DNA from: Burkholderia sp. Bp8963
GTDB taxonomy: Bacteria > Pseudomonadota > Gammaproteobacteria > Burkholderiales > Burkholderiaceae
Assembly (NCBI RefSeq): GCF_003854275.1
Contig: NZ_QTQP01000054.1
Span: 1-49,626 of the forward strand
Length of the DNA stretch: 49,626 nt
Reading direction: 5' to 3'
Shown here: piece by piece, positions 16,683-25,482 of the stretch
How positions within the stretch are numbered: the first letter of the stretch is position 1
Layout of the letters: each line of letters starts with the position of its first letter
Position numbers and translations under genes: made by a program
The notes under the pieces: model-generated
The model's input: only the letters and a program-made list of their open reading frames with translations
Databases searched by the model: none
What the model was told of the DNA's origin: nothing

Positions 16683-17060
16683 GTGAACGGGTTGGCCTAC
16701 GTAAAGTTCGCGCACGCGTATGCCGAATTGTTCCGGCTGATGTACGGTGGTTTTGCGGTCCAGCACAAGGACAACGCCGAACTCGTCCAGGCCAGACGCG
16801 AGAACAGCGAGGTGACGACGGAAGCGATCCGGAGAATGATCGGATCCGCCGTCGACGAGAAGCAGATCCTTGCATTCAGCGTCGCTGTGCGCAGCTTCGT
16901 GCACGGTTTCGCCGTGCTGTGGATCGACAGCCATCTGGAAAGCAGCGAATCGGATATCGAAGCCCTGGCGGAATCCGCTTTCGAATTCTCGATGCACGCG
17001 TTTCCCGACATGGATCGTCTTCAGCGGAAGGCTGCGTCGAGCCCGAAAAGAGCCGACTAA
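16683..17060 (+). pseudogene. TetR-family regulator, C-terminal ligand domain only
   Basis: The frame reads LAYVKFAHAYAELFRLMYGG and then a helical region with VRSFVHGFAVLWIDSHLES. This matches the WHG-type C-terminal domain of TetR regulators (AYVxFAxxHPxLFRLMF and later G-F-A-L-W). The N-terminal helix-turn-helix is missing, and an in-frame TGA sits at 16671-16673 just upstream of the GTG at 16683. Without a DNA-binding domain it cannot be a normal repressor, so it is a 5'-truncated remnant. Its stop overlaps the convergent Nudix gene by 4 bp. Confidence 0.65.
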
Positions 17061-17545
17061 CTACTGCGATTTCTGTCGAGATACGCAGCGACCGCGTCTG
17101 TCAGCGCGAGGCTGCCCAATTCCTCCGGCGATGCCAGATGCGCGGCGATAATCTCGCGATTATCAAGCCGCAGTTCTGGCATGCAATCGAGGTGCAGTTC
17201 AAAGAAATGCACGTGGTCTCTTCGCCCGTCCCAGATGCCGGAGGCGCTGCCTGCGGGGATCAATGGGTACGACGAGAGACCAATCTCCTCATCCATTTCG
17301 CGCTGCGCCGCCGCATAAGGCGTCTCACCCGGCTGGACGCCACCGCCGGGAAAATTCCACTCGGGCCGGTACGATGACTTGACAAGCAACAGCGCCCGCC
17401 CGACATGGATTGCGACTAGCGCACCCTCGTGGCGAGGCCGTCGAATGCGCCACCAGACGCGCGCCAGCCCGAATCCGATGCGAAGCACCGTGCGCCAGAC
17501 CGCGTCGACAAGCATGGTCGATCGCGCTCGCTCAAGGCTGGGCAT
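17057..17545 (-). CDS. Nudix hydrolase
   Basis: This 162-residue protein contains a complete Nudix box near residues 68-90: GGGVQPGETPYAAAQREMDE followed by EIGL, with the catalytic REMDEE acids present. Nudix enzymes hydrolyse nucleoside diphosphates linked to another group (damaged dNTPs, ADP-sugars, CoA); the preceding WNFPGG is typical, but the substrate is unknown. ATG 17545 (MPSLERAR) is chosen because AAGGAGAG lies 8 bases upstream; an ATG 18 bases further out lies upstream of that ribosome site. An N-terminal amphipathic stretch (VWRTVLRIGFGLARVWWRI) might associate with membrane. Confidence 0.85.
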   Translation of the reverse strand: MPSLERARSTMLVDAVWRTVLRIGFGLARVWWRIRRPRHEGALVAIHVGRALLLVKSSYRPEWNFPGGGVQPGETPYAAAQREMDEEIGLSSYPLIPAGSASGIWDGRRDHVHFFELHLDCMPELRLDNREIIAAHLASPEELGSLALTDAVAAYLDRNRSS

Positions 17546-17701
17546 GAGGTCTCTCCTTTCCATTCATGATCCAAGAATCTGCAGGATCATACGCGTTCGT
17601 GTCGCTTGGGCAATATGGCGTAAGTTGCTTGCAGCCGTTCGCCCCTGCTTTGAAATGGCCGCTCGAACGTCCCTTCCACGTTTCTACGAGACGTCGGCGC
17701 G

Positions 17702-17821
17702 ATGTGGCGCACGACGGGCAGCTTCTACGCGCCAGCATGGTATGTGCTTGGATGCAGCGCGGCGAGTTTCGTCGGTTTGATGTTGTTTCGGGAGGGCGGG
17801 GACGTGGACGCCGTGCCGTGA
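17702..17821 (+). pseudogene. Possible C-terminal tail of an MFS transporter
   Basis: A 39-codon frame reads MWRTTGSFYAPAWYVLGCSA, then a hydrophobic segment and a charged end. An APAWY motif followed by a single transmembrane helix resembles the last helix of metabolite/H+ symporters. Nothing of the rest of a transporter is present, so this would be a remnant. With so few residues the call is tentative. Confidence 0.3.
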
Positions 17822-17846
17822 ACAGGAGGGCATCTGGCGTTGCGTT

Positions 17847-20195
17847 TTACGCGAGGGTGGCGCCGAGCTGGGTGGCTCGAGCGTCCGGATCGCCAGGCGA
17901 TGCGCACGGCCGATGCGCTCGCACCCAGCGTGCGAAGTCGCGAGGGGCCAGCGGCCGCGAGAACAGAAACCCTTGATACTGATGGCAGCCGTGCATGCCC
18001 AGAAAGTCGCGCTGGGCATGTGTTTCAACGCCTTCGGCGGTCACGGTCAGTTTCAGGATCTTGCCGATGTGGATCAGCGATTGCGCGAGCGATTCCGCCA
18101 TTTCGTCGCTGCCGATGCCCTGCACGAAGCTTTTGTCGATTTTCAGTTCCTTGACGGCGAACCGGTGGAGGTAGCTCAGGGACGAGTAGCCCGTGCCGAA
18201 ATCGTCGATCGACAGTGCGATGCCAAGGGCATGGATGGCATCGAGCGACGCGCGAATGTCGTCGGCCGATTCATCGAACAGGACCCGCTCGGTCAATTCG
18301 AGCGTCAGATCTGCAGCAACCAGACCGTGAGACCGAAGCGTATCGGTGACGAAGCCCGGGTAATCCGGACGCTTGAAGTCGGCGGCGCAGACGTTCACCG
18401 ACATGTTGGGTATGTGAAGCCCCTCGGCTCGCCACTCGGCAAGTTGCCTGCAGGCTTCGTCCATCACCCAGGCATCCATCTCCGCGATCAGGCCGCTTTC
18501 CTCCGCGATGGCGATGAAGCGATCCGGCGCAATGCTGCTTTGCCCGTCACTGCTTTGCCCGTCATTTTCCCAGCGCACGAGCGCCTCGACACCGCAAAGC
18601 ACACCGGTGGCGTCGACCTTGGGCTGGTAGGCGACGCTCAGGGCGTTCCCTCGTAATGCCCGCTGCAGCTCGATTTCCAGCTCGAGTTGCTCTTTCGCCT
18701 GACGCTCGTACTCGGGCGCATAGAACCGCATCTGGTTGCGGCCCGCACTCTTGGCCTGATACATCGCCAGATCTGCGTTGCGCAGCAGGATGCCGGTTTC
18801 TTCTCCGTCGTGCGGTGAGAGCGCAATGCCGATGCTGGCGCTGATCGTGATGCGGGTGTCCTGCTTCGAGTTGATGACGATGGGCTGGTACACGGCCTGC
18901 AGAATGCGCCCAGCGACTTGCTTGGCCTTCAGCACGTCGCAGTCCGGCAGAATCGCGAGAAACTCGTCTCCGCCGAGGCGGCCGATCACGTCCTCGGTCT
19001 GGATCTGGCTGCGCAGGCGTCGTGCGATTTCGCTCAGGACCTCATCGCCGGCGGCATGACCCTGGGTGTCGTTCACGCGCTTGAAACGGTCCAGATCGAT
19101 GAACAACACCGCAAACGTCGACGCATGCCGGTTGGCGTTCGAAAGGATCCGGGCGGCTTCCATCTGAAGCTGTTCCCGGTTGGGCAGGCCCGTTAGCGAA
19201 TCGAACCACGCAAGTCGCTGCAAGCGGCGCTCCATCGCCAGTCTCTTGCGCAATTGTCTGCTGAACATCAGTGACAACAGGATGAGAAGCGCATCGAGAA
19301 TGACACTGACGATACCGATTGCGATCGCTCGCTTGCGCCATCCTGCGAAGATGTCGTCCGTCGCAAAGCCCACGACGACGACGAGCGGATAACCGCCGAT
19401 CCGCCGGAAGCTGTACAGGCGCTCGGTGTGGTCGAGCACGGCGATGTCGATATAGGTTCCGTGACTGGATTGCACGAGCGGCGGGAACGAGTGGCCGCCC
19501 GCGAGCGACTTGCCGATGTCGCCCTCGTGGAACGGTTGCCGCATGATGACCGTTCCGTCCGTGCGCAGCAGGGTAATCGTGCCATGCCGGCCGAGTATCG
19601 AGCCTTCGAAGAGTTTCCGGAAATAGCTGAGCCCCAGCGTGCCGGCGACGATGCCCGCGAAATGGCCGTCCTTGTCCTCGCGCCGCCGGCTTAACGCGAT
19701 ATGCGGCAGTCCGGGGCCGGCAGTGTACGACTGATAAGGCGCGCTGATGTAGATGCCGGCATTTTTCTGCTGCTGCTGAACCTGGAAGTAGTCGCGCTCG
19801 CTCACACTGAGCGCGCGTGGCTGAATCGAACGCGAGTCGAGCACGAGCTTGCCGGTTGCGTCCGTCGCAAACAGCGCACCCAGTTCCGTCGCATGGGTGG
19901 CCGAACTGAATGCGATGAGCTGCCGGACTTCCGGGGGAAGCCGCGCGATGCTGGGTGTCTCGACACTTGTCGCGACGTCGCGCATGCCGACCTGGTAGAT
20001 GTCGAGATTGCGCTCGATCTCCTTCTGCAGCGAGATCACGAGATTCTCGGCGGCATCGCGCGCCTGCGACATCGCGTCGAGCCTCATTTCGTAAAGCGAG
20101 GCGACCGTGACACCCGTGGTCGCGAGCGTGATTCCGATTCCGACGTAGATGAACAGCGACGGTCTGGTGAACAGGGAGCTTGCAAATCGAATCAT
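17847..20195 (-). CDS. Membrane dCache-GGDEF-EAL cyclic-di-GMP enzyme
   Basis: This 782-residue protein has TM1 near 10-32 (LFIYVGIGITLATTGVTVAS), a periplasmic dCache-type sensor region of about 250 residues and TM2 near 285-310. The GGDEF domain (about 335-500) has an intact GGDEF in IGRLGGDEFLAIL, and the EAL domain (about 520-775) has intact EALVRW, DDFGTGYSSLSYL, KIDKSFV and AEGVE motifs. Both synthase and phosphodiesterase sites look functional; the RxxD inhibitory site is absent (QTED five residues before GGDEF). The dCache region probably senses a small molecule. ATG 20195 (MIRFASSLF) is preceded by GGAAGA; the frame extends 52 codons further upstream but would precede the membrane anchor unnaturally. 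Confidence 0.9.
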   Translation of the reverse strand: MIRFASSLFTRPSLFIYVGIGITLATTGVTVASLYEMRLDAMSQARDAAENLVISLQKEIERNLDIYQVGMRDVATSVETPSIARLPPEVRQLIAFSSATHATELGALFATDATGKLVLDSRSIQPRALSVSERDYFQVQQQQKNAGIYISAPYQSYTAGPGLPHIALSRRREDKDGHFAGIVAGTLGLSYFRKLFEGSILGRHGTITLLRTDGTVIMRQPFHEGDIGKSLAGGHSFPPLVQSSHGTYIDIAVLDHTERLYSFRRIGGYPLVVVVGFATDDIFAGWRKRAIAIGIVSVILDALLILLSLMFSRQLRKRLAMERRLQRLAWFDSLTGLPNREQLQMEAARILSNANRHASTFAVLFIDLDRFKRVNDTQGHAAGDEVLSEIARRLRSQIQTEDVIGRLGGDEFLAILPDCDVLKAKQVAGRILQAVYQPIVINSKQDTRITISASIGIALSPHDGEETGILLRNADLAMYQAKSAGRNQMRFYAPEYERQAKEQLELEIELQRALRGNALSVAYQPKVDATGVLCGVEALVRWENDGQSSDGQSSIAPDRFIAIAEESGLIAEMDAWVMDEACRQLAEWRAEGLHIPNMSVNVCAADFKRPDYPGFVTDTLRSHGLVAADLTLELTERVLFDESADDIRASLDAIHALGIALSIDDFGTGYSSLSYLHRFAVKELKIDKSFVQGIGSDEMAESLAQSLIHIGKILKLTVTAEGVETHAQRDFLGMHGCHQYQGFLFSRPLAPRDFARWVRAHRPCASPGDPDARATQLGATLA

Positions 20196-20735
20196 GGTCT
20201 TCCGGAAAGCTCGAGAAAGCCGGGTGTAAGCGACAGGGCCAACTGGCACTTCATTGCCTCGATCCCGGCTGCCCCGCTGAATTGGATGGCATCTTACATG
20301 CAGGATGATGAAAGTCGGGAGGGGCGAATGACGTGCGTTGGCCCAATCCACTTGGGCGATGCGTTCGTCGATATATCGACGGAGGCAGGTAAATCTTTAC
20401 CCTGATCTCGATCGTGTGTGTTCGAGGGTGGCGGCTTGTCGGCCAGGCGATCGCGACGCGGGGCCACGCGATTAAGCGGTGCTGTGTCTTGACAGCGCGA
20501 TCACGCTGCGTTGTCCCGCAGGCCTCGGTAAGTTGACGGCAACGTCGGGTAAGTACGCCCTGGCATGTCGAATGGACGTACCTCAATAATCCTTGTGAAT
20601 GGCGGCGGGACTGAAGTCGCTGTCGATAACGTCGCAACACATTGTCGACTGGCGGAGCGTGGGTAGAGTCGGTCATTTGACCGGCCTGCACGAGCGCTTA
20701 TATCGCTCAACGGTAGGCAACATCCGGGAGCACGC
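20196..20735. other. 540-bp divergent intergenic region
   Basis: It lies between the cyclic-di-GMP gene and the secreted unknown. No coding frame is convincing. A promoter with an overlapping operator is seen at 20670-20704. Nothing else was recognised. Confidence 0.5.
20670..20704 (+). promoter_or_regulatory. Promoter with overlapping palindromic operator upstream of the secreted unknown
   Basis: TTGACC at 20677-20682 and TATATC at 20699-20704 are 16 bp apart and fit a sigma-70 promoter. The palindrome CGGTCA-tt-TGACCG at 20670-20683 overlaps the -35 box, so a bound protein would compete with polymerase. The start codon of the gene follows 31 bp downstream. Confidence 0.5.
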
Positions 20736-21536
20736 ATGGCTCCGATACCCAAGTGGATCGCGGCTTCAATTGTCGTCGCGGCATGCTGCGGCCTTGCCGT
20801 CGAAGGCGGCCTAGTGGGAGGCGCACAAGCGCAAACGTTGCCCACAACGCTCGACAAGGAGATGAAGTATTTCTACCGGGCGCCGAGTACAGAAGCGGTA
20901 ACGAAGATTCTCAAGGACTTCAGCAAACCGCCATACGTCAGCAACGCTGCGAGCTACCTGCCGTTGGCCGGTTTTCTCGCGGCGTTTTTTTCCAGGTATC
21001 CGGGCAGCGTCGACGCAGTTGTCGCGACTGATGTCGATCCGCGCGTTTTATGGTCCGTTGCAATTGGGTTACGCCTGGCCGGACAGGCCCAGAAGGTAGA
21101 GGCGGTCGCGGCGCGCATGAAGGCAGCGGGGCTCAAGCCCCCCGAATTGGACAAACTTCCCGCATCGCTCGGCATGGTACGTGCGCAGACGCCATCCGAC
21201 TTCGACCTGCTATGGGGGGCGAGTTCTGCGACTGGCGATGCACGCTATTGCCTGGTCATTCTTGACGCATTTCGATCCTATGCGAACGAGGGCAATCATG
21301 CCAAGGTGCTGGTTGCCATCGAAAAAGAGGTCGAAAAAGGACCGAAGGGCGATCTGAAATGGGTTCGCCAGCAATGGGGGGAAGCGAAAGCGGTTGAACT
21401 TATCTACATGGCCGCTGCGCTCTGGGGACTCAGATCGAATGCCGCCCAACATGACTTTGTCAGGGTCGCAATTGGTCGATATATAGCAGCACATCCCGAC
21501 GAGCCTGCAGCCCATGCATTGGTGGGCAAGGTTTGA
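20736..21536 (+). CDS. Secreted protein of unknown function
   Basis: This 266-residue protein begins with a signal peptide (MAPIPKWIAASIVVAACCGL) and a probable cleavage after AQA near residue 33. The mature part is helical with paired repeats of an Ala/Leu type (VLWSVAIGLRLAGQAQKVEA, ELIYMAAALWGLRSNAAQHD), perhaps a TPR-like solenoid. A ribosome site GGGAG precedes the ATG. I do not recognise the family. It is monocistronic with its own promoter and operator; the compartment (periplasm) is the only solid inference. Confidence 0.65.
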   Translation: MAPIPKWIAASIVVAACCGLAVEGGLVGGAQAQTLPTTLDKEMKYFYRAPSTEAVTKILKDFSKPPYVSNAASYLPLAGFLAAFFSRYPGSVDAVVATDVDPRVLWSVAIGLRLAGQAQKVEAVAARMKAAGLKPPELDKLPASLGMVRAQTPSDFDLLWGASSATGDARYCLVILDAFRSYANEGNHAKVLVAIEKEVEKGPKGDLKWVRQQWGEAKAVELIYMAAALWGLRSNAAQHDFVRVAIGRYIAAHPDEPAAHALVGKV

Positions 21537-21616
21537 TCGTAGCGATTGCGCAAGCGGTCATTCAAATTTAGCTGACACTGATGTCTGAGCCAATGCCGCG
21601 GCCCGACAGCCCTAGT

Positions 21617-22279
21617 CTAGGCATCCTCGTGCCCTCGGCGCCGCAGGACAACATGCGTGGCCTTCTCAGACGCTACGAATTCAACGCATTCGTATCCCAG
21701 AGCCCGCAAGTCAGCTCCTTCGAACAGCGACTCCCCCCGGCCGAGCAGGACCGGCGCGATAGCAATGTGCAGTTCATCGATGAGGCCCTCACGAAGATAC
21801 TGCCGGATCGTGTCCGGCCCACCGCCGATCCGCACGTCCATTCCGGCAGCGGCCTCACGTGCACGGTCGAGCGCCTCGCGAATGCCTCCTGTCATGAAGT
21901 GGAACGTCGTGCCACCTTCCATCTCGATGGCGGGCCGAGCATGATGGGTCAAGATGAAGACGGGAACGTGATACGGGGGATTATCTCCCCACCAGCCTTT
22001 CCAGTTTGTGTCCGGCCAGTCCCCACGAACGGGTCCGAACATGTTTCTCCCAAGAATCCAGGCCCCGACATTCTGAAAGCCACGGGCGGCGAAATCATCG
22101 TCCACGCCGGTGGTGCCGCCGTCCTTGCCGAACAAGGCTCGCTGGAACGTGCGGGTTGGGACTAGCCACTGGTGCAGGTCCGTCCCGCCAACGCCGAGCG
22201 GATTGTTGATGTCCTGATTCGGACCTGCTCCGTATCCGTCGAGCGAGATGGTGAAGCCGTCAACGCGAACTCGTGCCAT
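21617..22279 (-). CDS. Dihydrofolate reductase family protein (RibD C-terminal-like)
   Basis: This 220-residue protein starts MARVRVDGFTISLDGYGAGP after GGAGG. Typical elements of the RibD/DHFR-like fold are the start FTISLDGYGAGPNQD, the block WILGRNMFGPVRGDW, PVFILTHHARP, the dinucleotide site RIGGGPDTIRQYLREGLIDE and HIAIAPVLLGRGESLFEG. Members reduce pyrimidine-like or unknown carbonyls with NADPH. They are common as single genes and often not essential. The substrate is unknown. It is convergent with the secreted unknown and codirectional with the LysR gene upstream, 131 bp away. Confidence 0.82.
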   Translation of the reverse strand: MARVRVDGFTISLDGYGAGPNQDINNPLGVGGTDLHQWLVPTRTFQRALFGKDGGTTGVDDDFAARGFQNVGAWILGRNMFGPVRGDWPDTNWKGWWGDNPPYHVPVFILTHHARPAIEMEGGTTFHFMTGGIREALDRAREAAAGMDVRIGGGPDTIRQYLREGLIDELHIAIAPVLLGRGESLFEGADLRALGYECVEFVASEKATHVVLRRRGHEDA

Positions 22280-22410
22280 CGTTTGCCTCCGTTCAGACGC
22301 TAGCAGGCAATCAACGGACGCCGGAGTCCTGACATGCATACTAGCAGCGACAGATTTTCTCGCCGTAACCCCTTGTTTTCAAGGCGAGTCTTTCCCGAGC
22401 TGTGTCGATA

Positions 22411-23376
22411 TTACGGTTGATGTACCGCACGGCCCTGCTGCGGCTTCCTCGCGCGAAGCTCCGACGGATCGAGGAAGAAGTTCCGGTTGTCGGCCATACG
22501 CTCGATCATGAAGTCAATGAATGTTCTCACGCGCAGCGATTGCTCGGTTCGATGTCCATAGTAAATATAAATCATGCCGTGCTCGGCAACGTGCGGCGTC
22601 AGCAATGGAACGAGGCGGCCGCTTCGGATATGAGTCGTTGCGTTGAAGCTACCCAACTGCCCGATGCCGAGGCCCGATAGCACCGCATGCGTTTCCATTT
22701 CCGTGTCGTTCACGCAGATGGCAGCGGGCACGTCGCGATAGACGATCTCATCGCCGATCTGGAACGCCCACTGCGCGAGCTTGCCCGTGTTTGCGCGCCG
22801 GTACCCGGTGCAGCGATGCTGAGCCAGTTCCTCGATGGTCCGCGGCGCGCCGTTGCGCTCGATATATTCCGGCGATGCGCACACGATCAGCTGAATCGGC
22901 ACCAGCCGGCGTGCGATCGAGCCTCCCGATGGCGGAGGTCCACCGCGAAATCCCACATCGGCGCGCTCGGTCACGAGATCCGTGAACTGATCGTCGAATT
23001 GCACTTCGAGCTGCACGTTCGGATAGCGCTTCTGGAATTCCTCGAAGTACGGCCACAGGACCGGGAGCCCGAGCGCGCGCGGCGCGCTCACGCGCAGCAT
23101 GCCAGCCACTTCCTCCTTCGAGCGCCGGGCGTCGTCGAGCGCGGACGACAGCGTCGCGAGCGCCGGCTTCACGCTGTCGAACAGCCGTTGGCCTTCCTCG
23201 GTCAGGCTCAGCTTGCGGGTGGTCCGATGAAAGAGCCGCACGCCCAGTTCCTTCTCCAGTTGCATTACCGCATGGCTCGCGGCCTGCGGCGAGATGCCCT
23301 GGTCGACTGCCGCGCCACGCAGGCTGCCGAGCGTCGCGGCGCGCACGAAAATGGTGATCGAACGAATGCCGTTCAT
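22411..23376 (-). CDS. LysR-family transcriptional regulator
   Basis: This 321-residue protein has the N-terminal HTH (FVRAATLGSLRGAAVDQGIS, then PQAASHAVMQLEKELGVRLF and HRTTRKLSLTEEG) and an effector domain (about 88-295). GGAG sits 8 bases before ATG 23376. It belongs to the subgroup with the RVSAPRALGLPVLWPY hinge that commonly controls a divergent oxidoreductase. It is divergent from the SDR gene, 119 bp away, so that gene is the probable target. Confidence 0.88.
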   Translation of the reverse strand: MNGIRSITIFVRAATLGSLRGAAVDQGISPQAASHAVMQLEKELGVRLFHRTTRKLSLTEEGQRLFDSVKPALATLSSALDDARRSKEEVAGMLRVSAPRALGLPVLWPYFEEFQKRYPNVQLEVQFDDQFTDLVTERADVGFRGGPPPSGGSIARRLVPIQLIVCASPEYIERNGAPRTIEELAQHRCTGYRRANTGKLAQWAFQIGDEIVYRDVPAAICVNDTEMETHAVLSGLGIGQLGSFNATTHIRSGRLVPLLTPHVAEHGMIYIYYGHRTEQSLRVRTFIDFMIERMADNRNFFLDPSELRARKPQQGRAVHQP

Positions 23377-23495
23377 TTCCGGGACTCCGGATTCGCAAAT
23401 AAAAGTTGATTATGACTCCAGTAATGGGCCGCTAGTTGGCGTCAATCGTCACGTCTACGATGGCATCACTTCATCACACACGCGGGAGAGACATC

Positions 23496-24353
23496 ATGGC
23501 TGACGTTCAACAAGGCGGGTTCAAGCGCGTATGGTTCATCACCGGTGCGTCGAGGGGGATCGGCGCATTGATTGCCGAAGCCGCGCTCGCGGACGGCAAC
23601 GCGGTCGTGGCCGCCGGACGCAATGTCGCGGCCATCACCGAGCGTCTTGGCGAGTCGGCCGCGTTGCTGCCGGTTGCGCTGGACGTGACCAGCGAGGCGC
23701 AGGCAAAGGCGGCCGTGCAGGCCGCGGTGGAGAAATTCGGCCGCGTCGATGTGCTGGTCAACAACGCCGGCTTCGGCCTCCTGGGTGCGGTGGAGGAATC
23801 CGCCGACAAGGAAGTGCGGCGCATGTACGACACGAATGTATTCGGCTTGCTGAACGTCACGCGCGCCGTGTTGCCGGCGATGCGCGCGAACCGCTCGGGC
23901 CACGTGATCAATGTTTCATCGATTGGCGGCTATCGGGCCGCAGCGGGCTTCGGCGTGTACTCGTCGACGAAGTTCGCCGTCGAAGGCATCACGGAAGCGT
24001 TGCATGCCGAGTTGAAACCGCTGGGCATTCACGCGACCGTGGTCGAGCCGGGGTATTTTCGTACGGACTTTCTGGACGCGTCCTCGCTGGTCGTTGCCCC
24101 GGACGTGATCGACGATTACGACGACACCTCGGGCGCGGTTCGCCGCAAGGCCGTGCAAATGAATCACAACCAGCCTGGCGACCCGACGAAGCTTGCGGCC
24201 GCGATGATCGCGCTGGTCGACGCGTCGAACCCACCGCTGCGCCTTCCGCTTGGCACCGACACGCTGGCTGCCATTGCCGCGAAAAACGCTTACGTGACGC
24301 AGGAAACGGAAGCGTGGAAGGAGCTGTCGGCATCGACTGACTTTCCTGCCTGA
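23496..24353 (+). CDS. Short-chain dehydrogenase/reductase (classical SDR)
   Basis: This 285-residue protein has the Rossmann motif TGASRGIGALIAEAAL near residue 17, the NNAG motif (LVNNAGFGLLGA), catalytic Ser in INVSSIGGYRA and the YSSTK catalytic Tyr/Lys. A small basic residue after the cofactor loop (AAGRNV) suggests NADP(H). It reduces or oxidises a small alcohol or ketone, but the substrate is unknown. ATG 23496 after GGGAGAG is preferred to an in-frame start 60 bases upstream. It is probably controlled by the divergent LysR regulator. Confidence 0.87.
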   Translation: MADVQQGGFKRVWFITGASRGIGALIAEAALADGNAVVAAGRNVAAITERLGESAALLPVALDVTSEAQAKAAVQAAVEKFGRVDVLVNNAGFGLLGAVEESADKEVRRMYDTNVFGLLNVTRAVLPAMRANRSGHVINVSSIGGYRAAAGFGVYSSTKFAVEGITEALHAELKPLGIHATVVEPGYFRTDFLDASSLVVAPDVIDDYDDTSGAVRRKAVQMNHNQPGDPTKLAAAMIALVDASNPPLRLPLGTDTLAAIAAKNAYVTQETEAWKELSASTDFPA

Positions 24354-24452
24354 GTGAGGAAGGCGGCGGCTCGACATGACGCGCAGGCTACCCATTAGGG
24401 TGGTGCGCGTCCGTCGCGCGCCTGTCATCGTGAAACCACTCGTCCGCGCTTG

Positions 24453-24475
24453 CCCGCCTGTCATCTTCAGGCGGG
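24453..24475 (+). terminator. Stem-loop after the SDR gene
   Basis: CCCGCCTG and CAGGCGGG form a perfect 8-bp stem with a 7-base loop, followed by TTGG. It lies about 100 bp after the SDR stop and 50 bp before the protease start. There is no real U-run, so termination may be weak or Rho-assisted. Confidence 0.45.
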
Positions 24476-24524
24476 TTGGCCGAGCGAAGCATCGGTTCAC
24501 GCGATACATGGCAGGAGTCGTCAC

Positions 24525-25463
24525 ATGGAAACCCCAACCTCCAGCGGAAATCCTTTGCAGGATCTTTCCGACAATCTCGCGGCCATCGCCGAGCGCGTTG
24601 GCCAGAGTGTCGTCGCGGTGCACGGGCGGCACCGCTTTCCATCCAGTGGAGTAATCTGGCAACCGGGCGTGGTGGTCACGGCCGCGCATACGCTCCGGCA
24701 CGAAGAAGGCATTGAAGTCACGCTGGCCGATGGCCGTACCGTGGCGGCCGTGCTGGCGGGACGGGACCTTGGTACCGACCTGGCCGTACTGAGGATTGGC
24801 GATGCGGCGCCGAGCCCGGTCGAGACCGGCGACGCGCGTTCGCTCAAGGCAGGCCATCTGGTGCTCGCGGTGGCGCGCGTGGACCGGCTCGGCACCAGCG
24901 CGGATTTCGGCGTCGTCGGCACGGCCGGCGGTCCGTGGCGTACCTGGCGAGGCGGCCAGTTCGACGCGTTCGTGCGACTGGACGGCGGACTGCGCCCCGG
25001 TTTCTCCGGTGCGGCCCTCGCTGATATGCAGGGGCGGGTGATGGGCCTGTGCACATCGGCGCTCGCGCAGGGTGCGGGCATGCTGATTCCGACCACGACC
25101 GTGGCGCGCGTGTGCGACGAGCTGTCGAGAAAAGGACGTGTTTCGCACGGCTACCTTGGCGTGGGCACGCAGCCGGTGAACCTGCCGCAGGCGTGGGTGA
25201 CGAAACTGAATCTGGCTGCCGAGCGCGGACTGCTGGTGGTGTCGCTTGCGGCGGGCGGGCCTGCGGAGCAGGGCGGGGTGCTGATCGGGGACGTGCTGAT
25301 CGAGCTGGACGGCCGGCCGTGTCGCGACATGGACGACGTGCATGCCGCGCTTGGCGGCGAGCGCATCGGACAGTCGCTGAAGATCGGGCTGATCCGGGGC
25401 GGCGAGCGCAGCGAATGCACGGTCACGGTGGGCGAACGCCCGCAACGGAATTCATGCTGCTGA
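24525..25463 (+). CDS. HtrA-like trypsin-type serine protease with PDZ domain
   Basis: This 312-residue protein has a trypsin fold at about 15-200 with His in VVVTAAHTLRH, Asp in GTDLAVLRI and Ser in RPGFSGAAL, so the triad is complete although the usual GNSGGP is GFSGAA. A PDZ domain follows (about 205-305, GYLGVGTQPVNL, GLLVVSLAAGGPAEQGGVLI). It has no signal peptide or membrane segment, unlike periplasmic DegP/DegS, so it may act in the cytoplasm. The start at 24525 follows GGAG by 9 bases. A LuxR-type regulator with a degenerate receiver begins 19 bp downstream, suggesting a shared operon. Confidence 0.85.
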   Translation: METPTSSGNPLQDLSDNLAAIAERVGQSVVAVHGRHRFPSSGVIWQPGVVVTAAHTLRHEEGIEVTLADGRTVAAVLAGRDLGTDLAVLRIGDAAPSPVETGDARSLKAGHLVLAVARVDRLGTSADFGVVGTAGGPWRTWRGGQFDAFVRLDGGLRPGFSGAALADMQGRVMGLCTSALAQGAGMLIPTTTVARVCDELSRKGRVSHGYLGVGTQPVNLPQAWVTKLNLAAERGLLVVSLAAGGPAEQGGVLIGDVLIELDGRPCRDMDDVHAALGGERIGQSLKIGLIRGGERSECTVTVGERPQRNSCC

Positions 25464-25482
25464 GAATCGTGCAAGGCGTCGC

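Noticed and set aside
23916..25445. 509-codon reverse frame spanning the SDR end and the protease
   Set aside because: It crosses two clear forward genes and has no recognisable domain.
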